DNA of 64,000 nucleotides from Theodoxus fluviatilis (GCA_034096865.1 JAWQFJ010001858.1:27501-91500), one strand, 5' to 3'; positions 20,858 to 33,895 are shown, counted from the stretch's first letter. Notes: generated from the letters alone by a model not told the origin. Made by a program: numbers and translations.

Positions 20858-23800
20858 ATGGCTTCGTCGAACGGACCGAGAGCTATGTATGCGGCGAAAC
20901 AGTACTACCCTTCGGACCCTATTATCACAGTGTCGGATGTTATGTATCCTTCGAAGAATTATTTAGGCGATTCAAGAGCTTCTGTTCAGGTACGTTTTCT
21001 TGTGTTTTTGTGTGCTGTTGAACAAGAGTACACTCAAATATGTCGACTGCTGTTGACGTGTGACGAGTGCGACTGTGAAGGCATGCCACTCCTTTCGCTT
21101 TGATTTACATATCTGCTACATTAAGTTCTTGACAGATAGTACATATTTTCTAAACTGAATGTACTCGTAATGTGTATCTTTTGAATTGTACGCGTGTTTA
21201 ATTTGATAGTCTTACATCGCGTGATGCTTCATGTCACACCCACGCCGATGCGACCATGCATGTCCACTCGAGTCTCGACTTGGTTTTCAGGTGTTGATGC
21301 ATTTTCCCACAACTATATTGTCGACAACATGCTAAAAAAAACTCTTAAACAGAAAGTAATGCATAGTAGGCTTCCCAACTTAATGGTCTTAAAGTCCTGA
21401 TTCGCATGCCACCGGGCTTATCCATAGTATGGCAATCATTGATCGTTGATGCTATGCGCGTTTCGTGTCAGTTGAGGACATCCCAAATATTGACACAATA
21501 CCGATTATGGAGAAAAGGCATGACCTCAGAGCCAGCTGGAGGCACACGAACTTGATGGATCTGTATTACAGTGTTTGCAAATGAATGTGGTACAAAGGGT
21601 AGAGCAGCAGCATGACAGGGCATGCCAGCACATACCAGCCGTCATGGATCATCCTCCGTGTGACTGGAGCATGTTGCTTGCTTGTTGAAACTGTACACAA
21701 GGATGAGGCAGTCCTCTTATTTTTTGCTGCCGTTTAAAAAGTAATAAGAATGTCTCAGGTCAAAAGCATACTTTTCCTGTTGCCTGATTTGTTCTTTTTG
21801 GTGTTATCATGAATGAGGTTTAGTATATGTGCACGTCCACAATACTGGCAAATGAATGTCTGACAGGCAGGTGGAAAATAGCAATGGTGAATAGCAATGG
21901 CGGCCAGCTTGGGTGATGGATTTCTGAGAATGCTTGTGGTCACGATTTGAGTGAATTATCAATAAAAGAGGCATTATTTCACAACACAAGTCCTTTGAGC
22001 ATTATTTCAACTATTATAGAAATTGTTATTAACCAGATTATGAATCGGATGGACCGCCGAAAGCAACAACCCATGTGCGCAGCATGACGTAAGTTACTTC
22101 TGCAGCAAGCGGAAATGAAGCCTTTTAATTGGTCAAAAATAGCGTGTAAAGGTCAGAAGACATGCGCAAACGGTGTAAACAAGCCCGAAAGACAAGGTGA
22201 AGGTTCCCTGTGTGGTTTAAAGCAGAAATGATTTTGCGACATGTTTGCTACACGAGTAGAAAACGTAAGTTACCGGTGGAAACGATCGGAACCGACTTCA
22301 GAGATAAGCTCTATCACAGTGTATTATCTATGTGCGTTCATTATCTTTTTATTTCTTTCGATTGTGAAATGAATGAAACACAATCATGACTTTGGTTTTC
22401 TGCAATTTTACCACTCGGTGTGTTGTTCAATTGTTTTTCTTCTCCCATGGCGCGACGGAAACCAAAGTAACAAACGCATTGCTCTTTTTTGAGTGGCCAA
22501 TACTGTTACTTTTCTTCTAGAAACCCAGTTTTTAATAGCATGAGTAAAAAATATGGTGTTGGAAATGCATATTTTCACCAAAGATTCGCCTTTTGAATGC
22601 ATCTCAAAGAAGAACTCGAGCAAACAAAATCTGCACTCGCCTAATGTCACACTTACCGGCGCCATTTTGTTCACAAGCAGTGCCTTTATTTCGTTTTTGT
22701 GAACCTCATGGTACCGAAATGAAACATATAAACACGCAGACTCTAAGAAAAACATTTCATGAAGCTATATCATCACAAATCATGCCCATCTGGAGCTTTT
22801 AAGACTTTAGGAATCATAATTTTGTGAGGGCAACCAGCATTTCCGCCATTTTTGCCAGTATACATGGATTATTGGATATGGTTGGCATTGAAAACTTAAT
22901 AATTTGGGAGTTGGATGGCGAGCTCTTTTGTTGTCATGACAGTAGTGCATCAAGTCCAAACTGTGCACCACATAGAGAGTGCACATGATTTTGAACACGG
23001 GGATGGGGGGTGCATTTGTGCGTGCATGTGAATTATTTCACACAAAAATTTCACCATGTTAAGATGCATATGAGCTGTTGTTTCTTGATATGCTGACAGA
23101 TACGGATGACTGTATGATTATTCCATGAGCAATGTGTTATATTGGGGATGGGGGAGATTGATAATAAGCAAAGAACTGTGTGCTGTTCAGTCTTTCATGC
23201 CCTATGATTATGAACACCCAGGAAATCCACTATTCAAGTAACTTTAAAAAAAAAACACATTTCCAGCAAAAGATAGTTTGGTTTCTGTTCAATCTAGTCT
23301 CTTCTAAAAAGAACAAAAAAGCTCAGGCCACCCTATCAACCCTGTTGTTGTTCATGTGGGTGGGGTGGTGGTGTTTTTTTTTGCAGTGTTGCCATAACTT
23401 AAATTTTTTTTTTACAGTTTGCCTTACAAAATACATACATTTGGTAAAGACTTGCATATGTTGATGAAAGAAAGCAAAATGAGACATGTAGCATTCTTTC
23501 CTGAACAAGACCTGACTGTGTCAATGAACTTAGCTCATAGATCTGTTTCATGGTTTGTTAATTAACCTCATGGCAGAAGACAAACCTGGTTTATTCTCAC
23601 ACATGCACTTTCTGTATCTGTAATAACTATGTGTGTTTGTGGTGACATACTGTATATATCAAGGGTGTCTGTTATGGAGAAATCAGTTATGTAATGAAAT
23701 ATCTCTGCTTTGATGCTTGCACTGCAGATAATTTTGGTAATTGTGATAGCCTTTTTTTCCCTTCCTTGTTAACATGATACAAGTCACTGAAATAGATACA

Positions 23801-25037
23801 TGGCATTTGTGTGTCTTGAGGAATGTTTCGTGCATACTCCTTACACTGATAGGTCTCTTGCATAAGTGTAAGGTCTGAGCTCAAAGTCAGTGGCTAGAAT
23901 ACTCACCTGCTGTTATGACCTTGCCACCCAGGACTAAAGTGGGTACCTGTGATGATAGCAATGGCACACTGTAGACCAACAATCCCTGTCTGCCACTGTG
24001 TATGCTGTCAGTCTATGTGAATGAAAGACTCATCAAGTGGCCCAGTGATCTGGGGGTGGGGGGTTGGAGTGGGGGTGGGGGTTAAGTGTTTTGAGCCCCA
24101 ACAATGTGATAAGTTGCTATACACCTTTTCCTTTGACCTTTATGTGTATAGCAACAGTAATGTTGCCAGTAAAGACACATAATACACAAGACACAAATCT
24201 TCATTTGTATTGTTTGCTTGCACTCCCTGATAAACCTTGTGGTACTGATTCTGTGCCTGTTAACCTGACTGCTTTCACTAGTTTCAGTATTTATTTCCAA
24301 AGGTTTCTTTGTTTGATTGATTAATAGATGGATGGATGGATGGATGGATGGAAGGAACAGTAAAATCACAAAGACTGAAAGAGTGAATAATACAAAGAGT
24401 TTGTATTTGAAGGGAAATGTCAGCAACACAAGGATGTATGTTTGTAACTGTCTTTTCTATCAATAAACAACTCTCCTTCAAGTGTCACATTGCTGAGTTG
24501 CTTTCCTTTTATTCCTTCTTTTCATTGTATGTTTACAAACATTCAGTTCAGTTCAGTCTCTTAACCCTGAGATGGGTTGTTGAGGCACCACTGATGACTT
24601 TCGGACAATCTTCCTCCATCGATCTCTATCCTCTGTGGCTCGCTGTGAGTCAGCAAAGGTCAATGCCTGTCCACTCTTTGATGTTGTCTTCCCACCTCTT
24701 TCTCTGCCTGCCTCTCCTTCTCCCACCTGGTACGATACCTTGCAGGATGGTCTTGGCCAGCCCACTGCCTCTTGACACATGACCGTACCACTTCAGCTTT
24801 CTGCTTTTCGCGATTGAGAGCAGGTCTTCGTACTGTCCAATTGCTCTTTTGATCCTGTTGCTGACTTCCTCATTCGTGACATGGTCTTTATATGAGATGT
24901 TCTCATACAAACATTAAGACTCACAAAATTCATGTGTGACCATATGGCCCAAACTGAAAGGTTCCACCTAAGTTTTGAATATGATGCCTAGCTTCTTTTG
25001 TTAATCTTGTAGAATTCTGTGACAGCAGTAACTTTTG

Positions 25038-25130
<93 letters not shown>

Positions 25131-27238
25131 CAAGTTGTGTACTTGGCTTCCATCTCTCAGTCTCCAGCCCCTAAACCTTTTTGGACATCGGCATTCATTG
25201 CATTTACAAAGCATGCAGGACAGATGAGGTGTCTGGAGTGAAGATGGCTATCTTGCTCTGCCACTTTCTCAGTAGCTTGCTGAACTGGTGAGAAACTGAC
25301 GCTGTTACACTGAAGAGAAGGTCCAAATCACATAGCTCTATGGTAGGAGTTAGTGGCAATTGGGGGTGGGGATGGGGGGTGGACAAGGGGTGGGGGGGAA
25401 GAGTGCGAGGAGACCCTCGCTAAGAGAAGGGAAAATGTAGCCCTAGAGCTGGCGAGCGGAAGAAGGCCACGCTATGCCGCAGTGTGAATCAGGCGCGTCT
25501 TTGGAAGGGGGCTGGTGGGAGACGAAACGGGAGGAAAAGAAGAAAGCGCGAGAGAGGCGTCGAGCACACCCTCCACTAACCTAGTCCTCGCGCCGCGCGC
25601 CGTGGGCACGCGCACACACACCGACACCCGCTGGGCCTAGGCGGGGAGGCTTGCTAGACTGGGCCTCTGCGTGCTCGTTCAGGAGGGCGGACTGCCTGGC
25701 TGGTGGCTAGAGACCCACCAAGAGTGGAGGAGCGCGTGGCCCCAGGGGCTGACCCTAGACGCCTGGGTCGCTCGCCTCCCACTGCTGGCCCATGGGCAAT
25801 GTGTTTTCGCGCTGTGCCCAGGAGGTGCGAGAGCTCTGGCGGAATTGCCGCTCCAGGAACGGGGGTCGGACGTCCAGTCCTGGGGCCCCCAAGGCAAGGC
25901 GAGAGAAGGAGCACGTGGGAGACGCCTCGGCAGTGAAGGACCGAGTCCCGCTCCTACTAGTACTAGACGCGCCAGCCCTACAGGAGAGCAAAGAGGAGAG
26001 CGCGGGCTCTGAGCTCGAGAAAAGCGAACTTCTGCCTGACAAAGAGTGTGATGAAGAGGTGATCGTGCCCAGGATAGAAAAGCAGGAGCTGCGACGTCTG
26101 TACACTCTGAGTGAGGCCCGCCTCGGTTCCATTGTTAACCAGGATAACGAGGGAGATGGAGGCGGAGATATGGTGAGAGACAATGACAACAACTGGGACA
26201 ATGACAAGGCAGAGGCAGGCGACAATGTGGATGACGATCGTTTCACCTGCACCCTGACAGATCGTCATGACCAATCACCGCCCTGCCCACGGGGTGACTC
26301 GGCCAAGGTTGGCAATGTTGTTGTTTTGTGTTAGTGTGAACAGTTTTAAATGATTGCTATGTTGATGTGACCCGAGTATGACTGAGGAAGTTCAGGTGCC
26401 ATTCATTTTGGGGTATTGATCTATACTCTGTAGAATGTCACAATGGCTGTAGCTCCACTGATACACTTGGAGATTAAGATCCATGAGAATTGGTCTTTTG
26501 TCTTAAAACCTTCTTTAGTTTCCTACATTTTGAAGCAGGATTTATTATGCTCCTTGTCGTTGCACATGGAATTTTGTTTCCATCACTTATCATCTGGTTT
26601 GGGCAAAAATATGTTGCTATTTCCGTTAAAGGCTTCTGTGGGTTTGCCCTTGCCATGCATTACCAGTGAGTCACATACATTCGGCACTGCAGGCAGAAAC
26701 TGATATTATTCCTATGTGTAATGGAGAACTCTTCCAAGATCAACTCAATGCTCTCTGGATTACCGCATGACTCATTTCACTCTAATGAAAGAATGGAAGT
26801 GGATGGTGAGTGGTGAAGTTCAGCACAGGCTGGACACAGCTGTGGCATCAGGAGCTCTATGTGATGTGAATAGAGTCCGTGAGGTCCAGAAATGTTTGAA
26901 CTTACTGGTCCTGAATGTGTTAGGTGGGGCTGGATGTGTAGCAGACTTTGGCTGCCACTTCCTGCCTGGTACCAACACCTTCCTCTGCTACTTCATCCCA
27001 GCTCAAGAAGTGGGTGTAAAGTTATTCATCCTGGTTTCCCTGTATTTAAATGCGCAGGACTAGGAGTGTCTGCATAGCATTAAAGGAAAGAAGTAAGCAA
27101 CTGAGGTGCCCTTTTCTGTATTATGACACAGTTGCCTGAGCTGTATATAGTAGGCATATCTTCCTGTAATAGGAGATAGGGATGGCAGAACTGTGGCTGT
27201 GTTGTTACTTGGAGATGTGAAATGAAAGTGTATTGAAA

Positions 27239-27304
<66 letters not shown>

Positions 27305-28043
27305 TTGTGCACATCTGTACATGCATGCACAGTTTTGTGTGTGCCTGAGTGTGTACAGATTGACATGCACACTTCCAATAAAATGTATTAGGCAAGAAGC
27401 TACAGAGCCTCCATCTTGAATGCTGCAGGAAAGGCTGGCAATGTCTGGAGGAGTGGAAATGCCAGTGATACTGATCCTGTTGTTCTGACCTACTGGTCTG
27501 ATTCCAGCCTGCCTGTCTCTGCCTCTCTCCCTTACCTGCCTCCACTCAGCTGTCTCAGCTGTCTCTGAGTGTGTGCAGGGGCAGGCTGTCCCAGGCTGGG
27601 TGTAGGTGGCCATATGCCCTACTACTACTACTACAAAGAATGAAAGGCTGGATGTAATTTATTATGATAATGGTTCATTTGTTCTTGCTAGGTCTCATTA
27701 AATAGCAGTGATAATTTACATTGACCCCCTTTCTATATTTAGAACTATGTGCTTTCTTGCTACCTTCTTGAATCATTCCCCCCAAACCCAACCCACCCAC
27801 CCCACCCTCCACCCCCCTTTTTTTCTCTCTCTCTCTTTTTCCTGTGCCTTACAGTAACAAGGAATGCGTGCATGCACCTCACTTGTATCGCCTATATGCA
27901 CATCAGATTTATTATCAAATGCTTGCATACATGATACATGCACGTATCACACACACACACACACACACACACACGCATGCACGCACATGCACCCAAACTG
28001 AGCATCAAATAAACTTGAAGATCACAAATAGATATATACATAT

Positions 28044-28140
<97 letters not shown>

Positions 28141-28781
28141 ATACATAAGTGTGCGTGCGCACACACACACACATTTAACCTCTTTTTCTAGTTCTCTGAA
28201 TTCGATCAGATAATGCACCCAACACCACCTCAGGTACATTTTACTCAGAAGGTGCTGTTAGTGACTTGGGTAAGCATGCATGGTGGACACCCACATGCTG
28301 ACTGGCTAGGAAAATGATTGGAATGAAAAATGGTATGTGTTCAGGGGATGGCTGTGTACTTAAGCAGGGCAAGTAGTTTCACTGCATACTCTGAAATGGA
28401 CTAATGAGATAACAGCTGACACGCACTAACCTCTGTGTTTGCTTTGACGCTCCCACTGGACTAAAATGAAGTGTTTCCCTCTGCACTCCAGTGCACTATG
28501 CATCCCCCCACCCCCAACCCTTTTATTCCCCACCAGCTGTTGAGCCTGTTGCCACCTGAGGGTGGGTGCAGGCTTTGGCTCCATATATGAAGCTACAATA
28601 AAAGCTACAAGGAAACATGGGGTGATGATTGACATCTGCTCATAACAGTAGTCATGCTGGCAAGGCAGGGGAAAATGTATCATGTGCGGTTTGCAGATCT
28701 ATCGTGTTTGAGATGTGCTCTGTCACTAGGGCAGATTGATCAGTTCTGACAAGTTACAGGATATGCTGTTCTATGTATGCT

Positions 28782-28823
<42 letters not shown>

Positions 28824-31800
28824 TGTAAGTGTGCATCTTTATATTAATTTGATTCATATATGGTTTGTTGATCTATAATTGAGACCTATTTTGTCAAGCA
28901 GATTAAATGGTTCTGAAGTATTTATTAGATTTTACTGCAAATACATGTATCATCTAGGCTGTTAGGGGTAATTGATCTTGTCACTGGTCCATGGCAAAGA
29001 CAATATGCTGATGTGTGGAAGGTGTGGTCAGTGCAGTGATTTGTGATATGGTTACTAGTTAGTAGTTAGCCTTGGAAAGGGTCGCACTTCCTGAGTGAGA
29101 AAAAAAGGAGCCAGTGGTGGGATTCCATCCATGTCTCCTGTGTATTGCCCTTGCAATGGATCACTTCCTGATGGGACATACCCATCTATGAAGCATGCCA
29201 TATGGAGGGTACATCTTGATGCATTTGGTAACTGTTCTACTCTCTTATTTAGGCAAGTACACAATTTTCTACCAGGTACATGAACTTGCCCAATTCAAAG
29301 ACTCCAGAACCTACGATATGATTTCAGAATCCACACTTATCAGACATTCTTGGCAATTTCCATTGAATGTAGATCAAGCAACTCCATCAGTCACCAGTGC
29401 TGAAAGGTTGGCCATGGCATCCAAATATGAACAAAAATCCTGTCACCGTCTGCTGTCCTCCAGTGACCTTTTTGAGAAAGTGAGAAAGGAAAACAAGTTG
29501 CATTCAACCATCTTGATTTGGGCTGCATACCATTAGTAGAACAACCATGGAAACCCTTTGCTCGGTGTAGGAAAGCATTCATCATGCTTTGCAGGCCAGA
29601 GGTGATGCAGATGTCGTGGGCAGGCAGGAAGCAGTGCTGCGGAGGCTGAGCCAACTGCAGACCGAGGTGGAGAAGCTATGCCGGGTGTATGGGGTGCAGG
29701 ACACCGCCATCACCGCACCTCTCTGTGTATCCTCACCTGCCTCCACCTCCACTTTCACCTCCCCTGCCTCTACTTCCAAAGTGTCGGGACCCCCACTAAC
29801 TAGGGTGAGCTCACTATATTAACCCTCACCAGTGACGTTGTGCTCCTGTCAGACTTATGTGGAAACTGGAGATGGAGGAAGCGGTTGTTCTTTGCTGCTT
29901 TACAAGTGGTGCTCAGGATGCTCAGTAAAAGTGTTAAAGCAGAAATTGTGGACCAGATTTGGGAGGCAAGATATAGAAAATGAGAGGTGACTTAGTGTTG
30001 CGTCTGCTGATTCGTAAGAAAAGACACTATGTGATGGTGCAAAAGAAAATCTCATTGGACCCTGTCACCGATACAACAACAAAAGATTACTAGATACCAA
30101 GAAGCTTTGTGTGCACTCTTGAAAGCTTGTTTGGTTTGATGAGAAAGCATTGAATTTGAAGTAGAAATTGGTTACATAGTTCATTTTGGCTTATGTTGCT
30201 CAAAATCTGTTATATAAAACCATGTAGACCTTGCAGAGGTTCAGGGGTGGTTTTTGACTCACATGCGAAGCAAAAGTGAGTCTATGTACTGAGCCGTGTC
30301 GTCCGTCCGTCCGGGCGTAAAAAACTTAAACGTTGGATTTTTCTCGGAGACTATTAAGTCTATCAACACCAAATGTGGCATGATGGTGTATGATGACAAG
30401 GCCTCAAAAAACATACAGTGACTTGACCTTGCTTCAAGGTCAAGGTCACAGGAGCCATAAATGTGGTCTCAAAAACAGTCATTTTTCACATTTTCCCAAT
30501 TTTCTCCCACGTTATTGAGAATGGCGACCTTAGCTACAAGTGGTATATAGGTCAAAGCAAGCCCTATCTTTTGATACCAGTTTGGTTGACCTTGCTTCAA
30601 GGTCAAGGTCACAGGAGCTCTTCAAAGTTGGATTGTATACATATTTTGAAGTGACCTTGACCCTGAACTATGGAAGATAACTGTTTCAAACTTAATAATT
30701 ATGTGGGGCACATGTTATACTTTCATCATGAGACACATTTGGTCACATATCATCAAGGTCAAGGTCACTTTGACCCTTATGAAATGTGACCAAAATGGGG
30801 TAGTGAACCACTAAAAGTGACTATATCTCATGGTAGAAAGTGCCAATAAGCACCATTGTGCTTCCTATGTCTTGAATTAACAGCTTTGTGTTGCATGACC
30901 TTGGATGACCTTGACCTTGGGTCAAGGTCTCATGTATTTTGGTAGGAAAATGTGTAAAGCATTTCTTAGTGTATGATGTCATTGGTAGGTTTAGTTGTTT
31001 GACCTTGACCTTGAAGGTCACCTGAAGGTCAAGGTCATATAAAGGTCAAGGTCAAGCATGTGAGTCGTATGGGCTTTGCCCTTCTTGTTCATCTATCTTT
31101 TAGTTAAAGAAAGAGTTCATACAATTTCTTCATGCTATGTCAAGTTATGTTATTTAAGCTAAATAAATATGTGCCCATCACTTTTCTTGCATACTTTCTT
31201 ACCCCAATTGCTGATGCTGTGATGCATTGTATAGTGCAGTGCATAGAGATAACCATGTTGGCTTGTGTGCTGCAGAATGGTGTTCCTCTGGAGGTAGTGG
31301 TGAATGCCCACCCAAGCAGCCCACCCTATGCAGTGCTGGTGCTGTGTGAGATGCTGGCACAGCACTATGAGGTGCTGACTTCCACTTTCACCCACTCCTC
31401 TGTCTCCTCTGTCCCCCAACCTCTTCGGCAGCTGGGATCCCCCAACCCTCCCTCCAGGTCCCACCAACTTGGCATTACCCTCGTCTGGAAACAAGGTCTG
31501 CAGTCTCATTTGTATAGTGGTGTGTGTGTGTGTGCATGCGTGCATGCATACAAATGTGCTCATGCTTGCACAGTGTGCATGCACATATTATGCTCCCAGG
31601 TTTCTTTTCACATGTATAAATTGGAGATGTTGCTTCTTGTTTGTCTTTCTTCTTTTTCCATCCTGAATGACACATGATTAAATAACTACAGCTTCAAATG
31701 TAGTCCTGATAAATAATTTAACAGACAAAATAAAGAGTGAAATTAGCTGTGTTGTGCTTTCGTAAGGAGTTGGAAAAGAAAATTCAACGTTTCTCTTAAT

Positions 31801-32384
31801 TGAAGAAAATACCTGATTTGCTTCTTCAATTCTTTGAATAGTGCATGCACTACTTCTATGCACTATAAGCTGCATATTGTCTCTGCTCAGTTCATGGTTT
31901 GCACTACCATGTGACTGAAAACACCCTGGCTTCGTGCGTGATTTTTAAAAATACATCCCAGTGCTTTCTCTCTTCCTTTACAGTGCCCAATGGCCCTTCC
32001 TTGATGGTTAGCCCCCAGAAGCAGACTGCCATTTTGGGGGAGGCCAACATTGCACGCTACCTAGCTCGGTTGCTGAACCCTCCCTACGATGCCGGTGACC
32101 CTGTCACTGCCACGCAGATTGATGAGTGGCTGGACATGGCTCAGAAATCACTGGTGCAGGGCAGCAGCAAGGAGCAAGCAGGAGTTCTGAGAGCAATGAA
32201 CTCGGCACTAGGCCGCAAGGCCTGGCTGGTGGGTGACCAGCTGACCCTGGCAGACGTGGTGGTGTGGTCAGCAGTGCAGCAGTGCCGGGTGGCGGGTGAA
32301 GCTCCTGCTAATGTGAAGCATTGGCTGCAGGCATGCAGCTCCCACCCTGCCTTCAAACCGGCAGCCTGTATACTAGCAGCGTGA
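20858..32384 (+). CDS. AIMP2: AIMP2 (p38), scaffold of the multi-tRNA-synthetase complex
   Basis: Four exons: 20858-20989, 29595-29804, 31276-31495 and 31984-32384. They join in phase with GT-AG junctions to give 320 residues, the length of the human protein. Exon 1 holds the N-terminal motif (MYAAKQYY ... VMYPSKNYLG) that in the family contacts lysyl-tRNA synthetase. Exon 2 has a short leucine-zipper-like helix (VLRRLSQLQTEVEKL) and a Ser/Thr/Pro linker. Exon 3 has the thioredoxin-like half (VNAHPSSPPYAVLVLCEML, HSSVSSVP, LGITLVWKQ). Exon 4 has the GST C-terminal-like half (GEANIARYLARLL, SSKEQAGVLRAMNSALG, WLVGDQLTLADVVVWS). The product is structural and cytosolic, with no expected GST catalysis. 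The start could also be the second Met (MYAAK). Confidence 0.95.
22040..22270. promoter_or_regulatory. Weak candidate internal promoter and first exon
   Basis: Compared with its AT-rich surroundings this patch is richer in CpG and contains catgacgtaag (CRE-like) and attggtc (CCAAT-type). It is followed by an ATG (22228) in a short frame that ends at a consensus donor, gtaag, at about 22264. On the opposite strand, near 22665-22672, ATGGCGCCG runs straight into a donor, GTAAGTG. Neither can be linked to downstream exons. This is a suggestion only. Confidence 0.2.
24543..24910 (-). mobile_element. RTE-type LINE 3' fragment
   Basis: Minus-strand translation gives HVTNEEVSNRIKRAIG, RKLKWYGHVSRGSGLAKTI, RQRKRWEDNIKEWTG and then, in a second frame, SQRATEDRDRWRKIV up to a stop. 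This is the C-terminal end of RTE/BovB-like pol proteins. It ends in short AACTG repeats typical of RTE tails. One frameshift near 24675 shows it is inactive. Confidence 0.85.
25040..25128. repeat. (CT)n microsatellite
   Basis: About 89 bp of pure CT repeat in AIMP2 intron 1. Confidence 0.95.
25440..25791 (+). promoter_or_regulatory. CpG-rich island upstream of the nested ORF
   Basis: GC-rich sequence with many CpG dinucleotides (for example gcgccgcgcgccgtgggcacgc near 25590), in sharp contrast to the AT-rich intron around it. It ends at the start codon of the open frame at 25792. Its position suggests an internal promoter inside AIMP2 intron 1. Confidence 0.45.
25792..26334 (+). CDS. Candidate nested gene or first exon, N-myristoylated acidic protein
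   Basis: An open frame of 180 residues starting MGNVFSRC in a good initiation context (gcccATGg). Gly2 with a nearby Cys8 fits dual N-myristoylation and palmitoylation, which would place the protein at membranes. The rest is basic up to about residue 45, then acidic and Asp/Asn-rich (DNDNNWDNDK), with no domain I recognise. It sits at the 3' edge of a CpG-rich island, on the same strand as AIMP2, inside its first intron. It may be intronless or may splice out at gccaag|gttggc near 26308. It could also be an alternative first exon. Confidence 0.45.
   Translation: MGNVFSRCAQEVRELWRNCRSRNGGRTSSPGAPKARREKEHVGDASAVKDRVPLLLVLDAPALQESKEESAGSELEKSELLPDKECDEEVIVPRIEKQELRRLYTLSEARLGSIVNQDNEGDGGGDMVRDNDNNWDNDKAEAGDNVDDDRFTCTLTDRHDQSPPCPRGDSAKVGNVVVLC
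27242..27301. repeat. (GT)n microsatellite
   Basis: About 60 bp of GT repeat in AIMP2 intron 1. Smaller GT/CA runs occur at 27950-27975 and 28783-28815. Confidence 0.95.
28043..28140. repeat. Compound (CT)n(CA)n microsatellite
   Basis: A CT block of about 70 bp passes directly into a CA block. It is preceded and followed by shorter CA runs. Confidence 0.95.
30251..31090 (+). mobile_element. TGACCTTG-rich dispersed repeat, copy 1 (AIMP2 intron 2)
   Basis: Begins tttttgactcacatgcgaag and ends gcatgtgagtcgtatgggct...cttcttgttc, so gactcacatgc is inverted at the two ends. The body contains roughly ten TCAAGGTCA half-sites on both strands. A near-identical copy lies inverted at 39454-40494. It has no credible coding capacity. 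No target duplication could be fixed, so the mechanism is unknown. Confidence 0.8.
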
Positions 32385-33427
32385 ACTCTTTGGACCGACT
32401 GTGTGGATGCTTGTTGTTCATGTGTACATGTGTGTTAGCTCATGGCTTGAAAATACACTGGTACACTTGATGCAGGGTTTCTTGTGGTTTTATTGTCAGA
32501 AGCGAGGCTGTGTGAGATGTTCCTGATCTGTGATGCAACCGAGTGTGTTTCCAATATCTTACAACTGGTGTGTTGTCAAGAATCATAACGAAGAAATGGA
32601 TGAAGAAATTTTAAGAAGAAAAGTACCAAATGAAGTTAGGAGTTTAATTGCTATGTTCCACAGTGATTACACTTTCTTCTGGCCCTTTCACTTACAGTCC
32701 AGTCATGGTGTACAAGCATGAGCTGACATGTGCAGAAGTGTGAGTGTATGAATTGTTTCATCCCTCCACAATTACTGACAGCTACACATATGTTTTCCCA
32801 AATCTTGAATTTATTTTCCAAGTTATTATTGTCTTTAGGCCATTAAAATGTTTAAATTTTGTTGACTTGAAAAGTGGATTGTAATGCCAACAAGCACATT
32901 CACATGAAAGCATCTCTAATGTAGCACTCGGTAGAAGCCAATAATAAGCCAGAGAGCCTTGGGTAAGAGTATTTCATAGAAATTTGATACCAACATTGCA
33001 AAGCTTTCAGGAACAACAGTTCTTGAAGAGTAACATCTCAAGGAGCAGTAGAGAATAACAAATGTTGCCATGGGCAATTCCTCCTGCGGGTTGGGTGTTT
33101 AAAATTGACCCACCACACCTCCCTTCCTGATTTGAAAAAGGTGAATAACTACAGAAATCATGATTAGACTTGTGATCAATGGCCCCAACTAGCCCACAAA
33201 GGCTCATGTCCCATTCAGTCCTCCATCTCGCATTTATAGTAAGTAGATTCCCCCCCCACCCCACCCACCCCTGTGGGTCTGGGGTTAGAAGCTTGTCTTG
33301 CTCTTCAACAAACCAACACTAGTGATTTTAGTCAATTCATAAGCTTGGAATCAGTTCCAAGGAATTCTGTTGGCACACCTTGTGGCCTTGGCCGTGTCAG
33401 TTGCATCTGTGATTGATGGCCGTGTCA

Positions 33428-33895
33428 GTTGCATCTGTGATTGATGCCATTGTCTACTTAGATGTTGCATCTGTGATTGATGCCATTGTCTACTTAGATG
33501 TTGCATCTGTGATTGATGCCATTGTCTACTTAGATGTTGCATCTGTGATTGATGCCATTGTCTACTTAGATGTTGCATCTGTGATTGATGCCATTGTCTA
33601 CTTAGATGTTGCATCTGTGATTGATGCCATTGTCTACTTAGATGTTGCATCTGTGATTGATGCCATTGTCTACTTAGATGTTGCATCTGTGATTGATGCC
33701 ATTGTCTACTTAGATGTTGCATCTGTGATTGATGCCATTGTCTACTTAGATGTTGCATCTGTGATTGATGCCATTGTCTACTTAGATGTTGCATCTGTGA
33801 TTGATGCCATTGTCTACTTAGATGTTGCATCTGTGATTGATGCCATTGTCTACTTAGATGTTGCATCTGTGATTGATGCCATTGTCTACTTAGAT
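33428..33895. repeat. Perfect 36-bp minisatellite, 13 copies
   Basis: The unit gttgcatctgtgattgatgc...tacttaga repeats 13 times with no visible change. Because 36 is a multiple of three and the unit lacks stops in some frames, long open frames appear on both strands; these are artefacts. A truncated unit precedes it at about 33400. Confidence 0.95.

Larger units (their letters stand above)
20990..25439 (+). other. AIMP2 intron 1, first part
   Basis: A 4.4-kb stretch without a supported gene. It holds an RTE fragment (24543-24910), a CT array (25040-25128) and a small GC-richer patch near 22020-22300 described separately. The many short open frames are unremarkable. Confidence 0.6.

Noticed and set aside
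23885..24060. Possible tRNA-derived SINE head
   Set aside because: Some box-like words (tggctagaatactcacctg) but no convincing A/B boxes or cloverleaf; no tRNA or rRNA gene was found in the window.
26767..27063. 98-residue plus-strand open frame after the nested ORF
   Set aside because: No domain, no coding-like bias, and no splice phase linking it convincingly to 25792-26334.
33428..33895. CRISPR-like regular repeats
   Set aside because: The repeats are contiguous with no spacers, and the DNA is animal.
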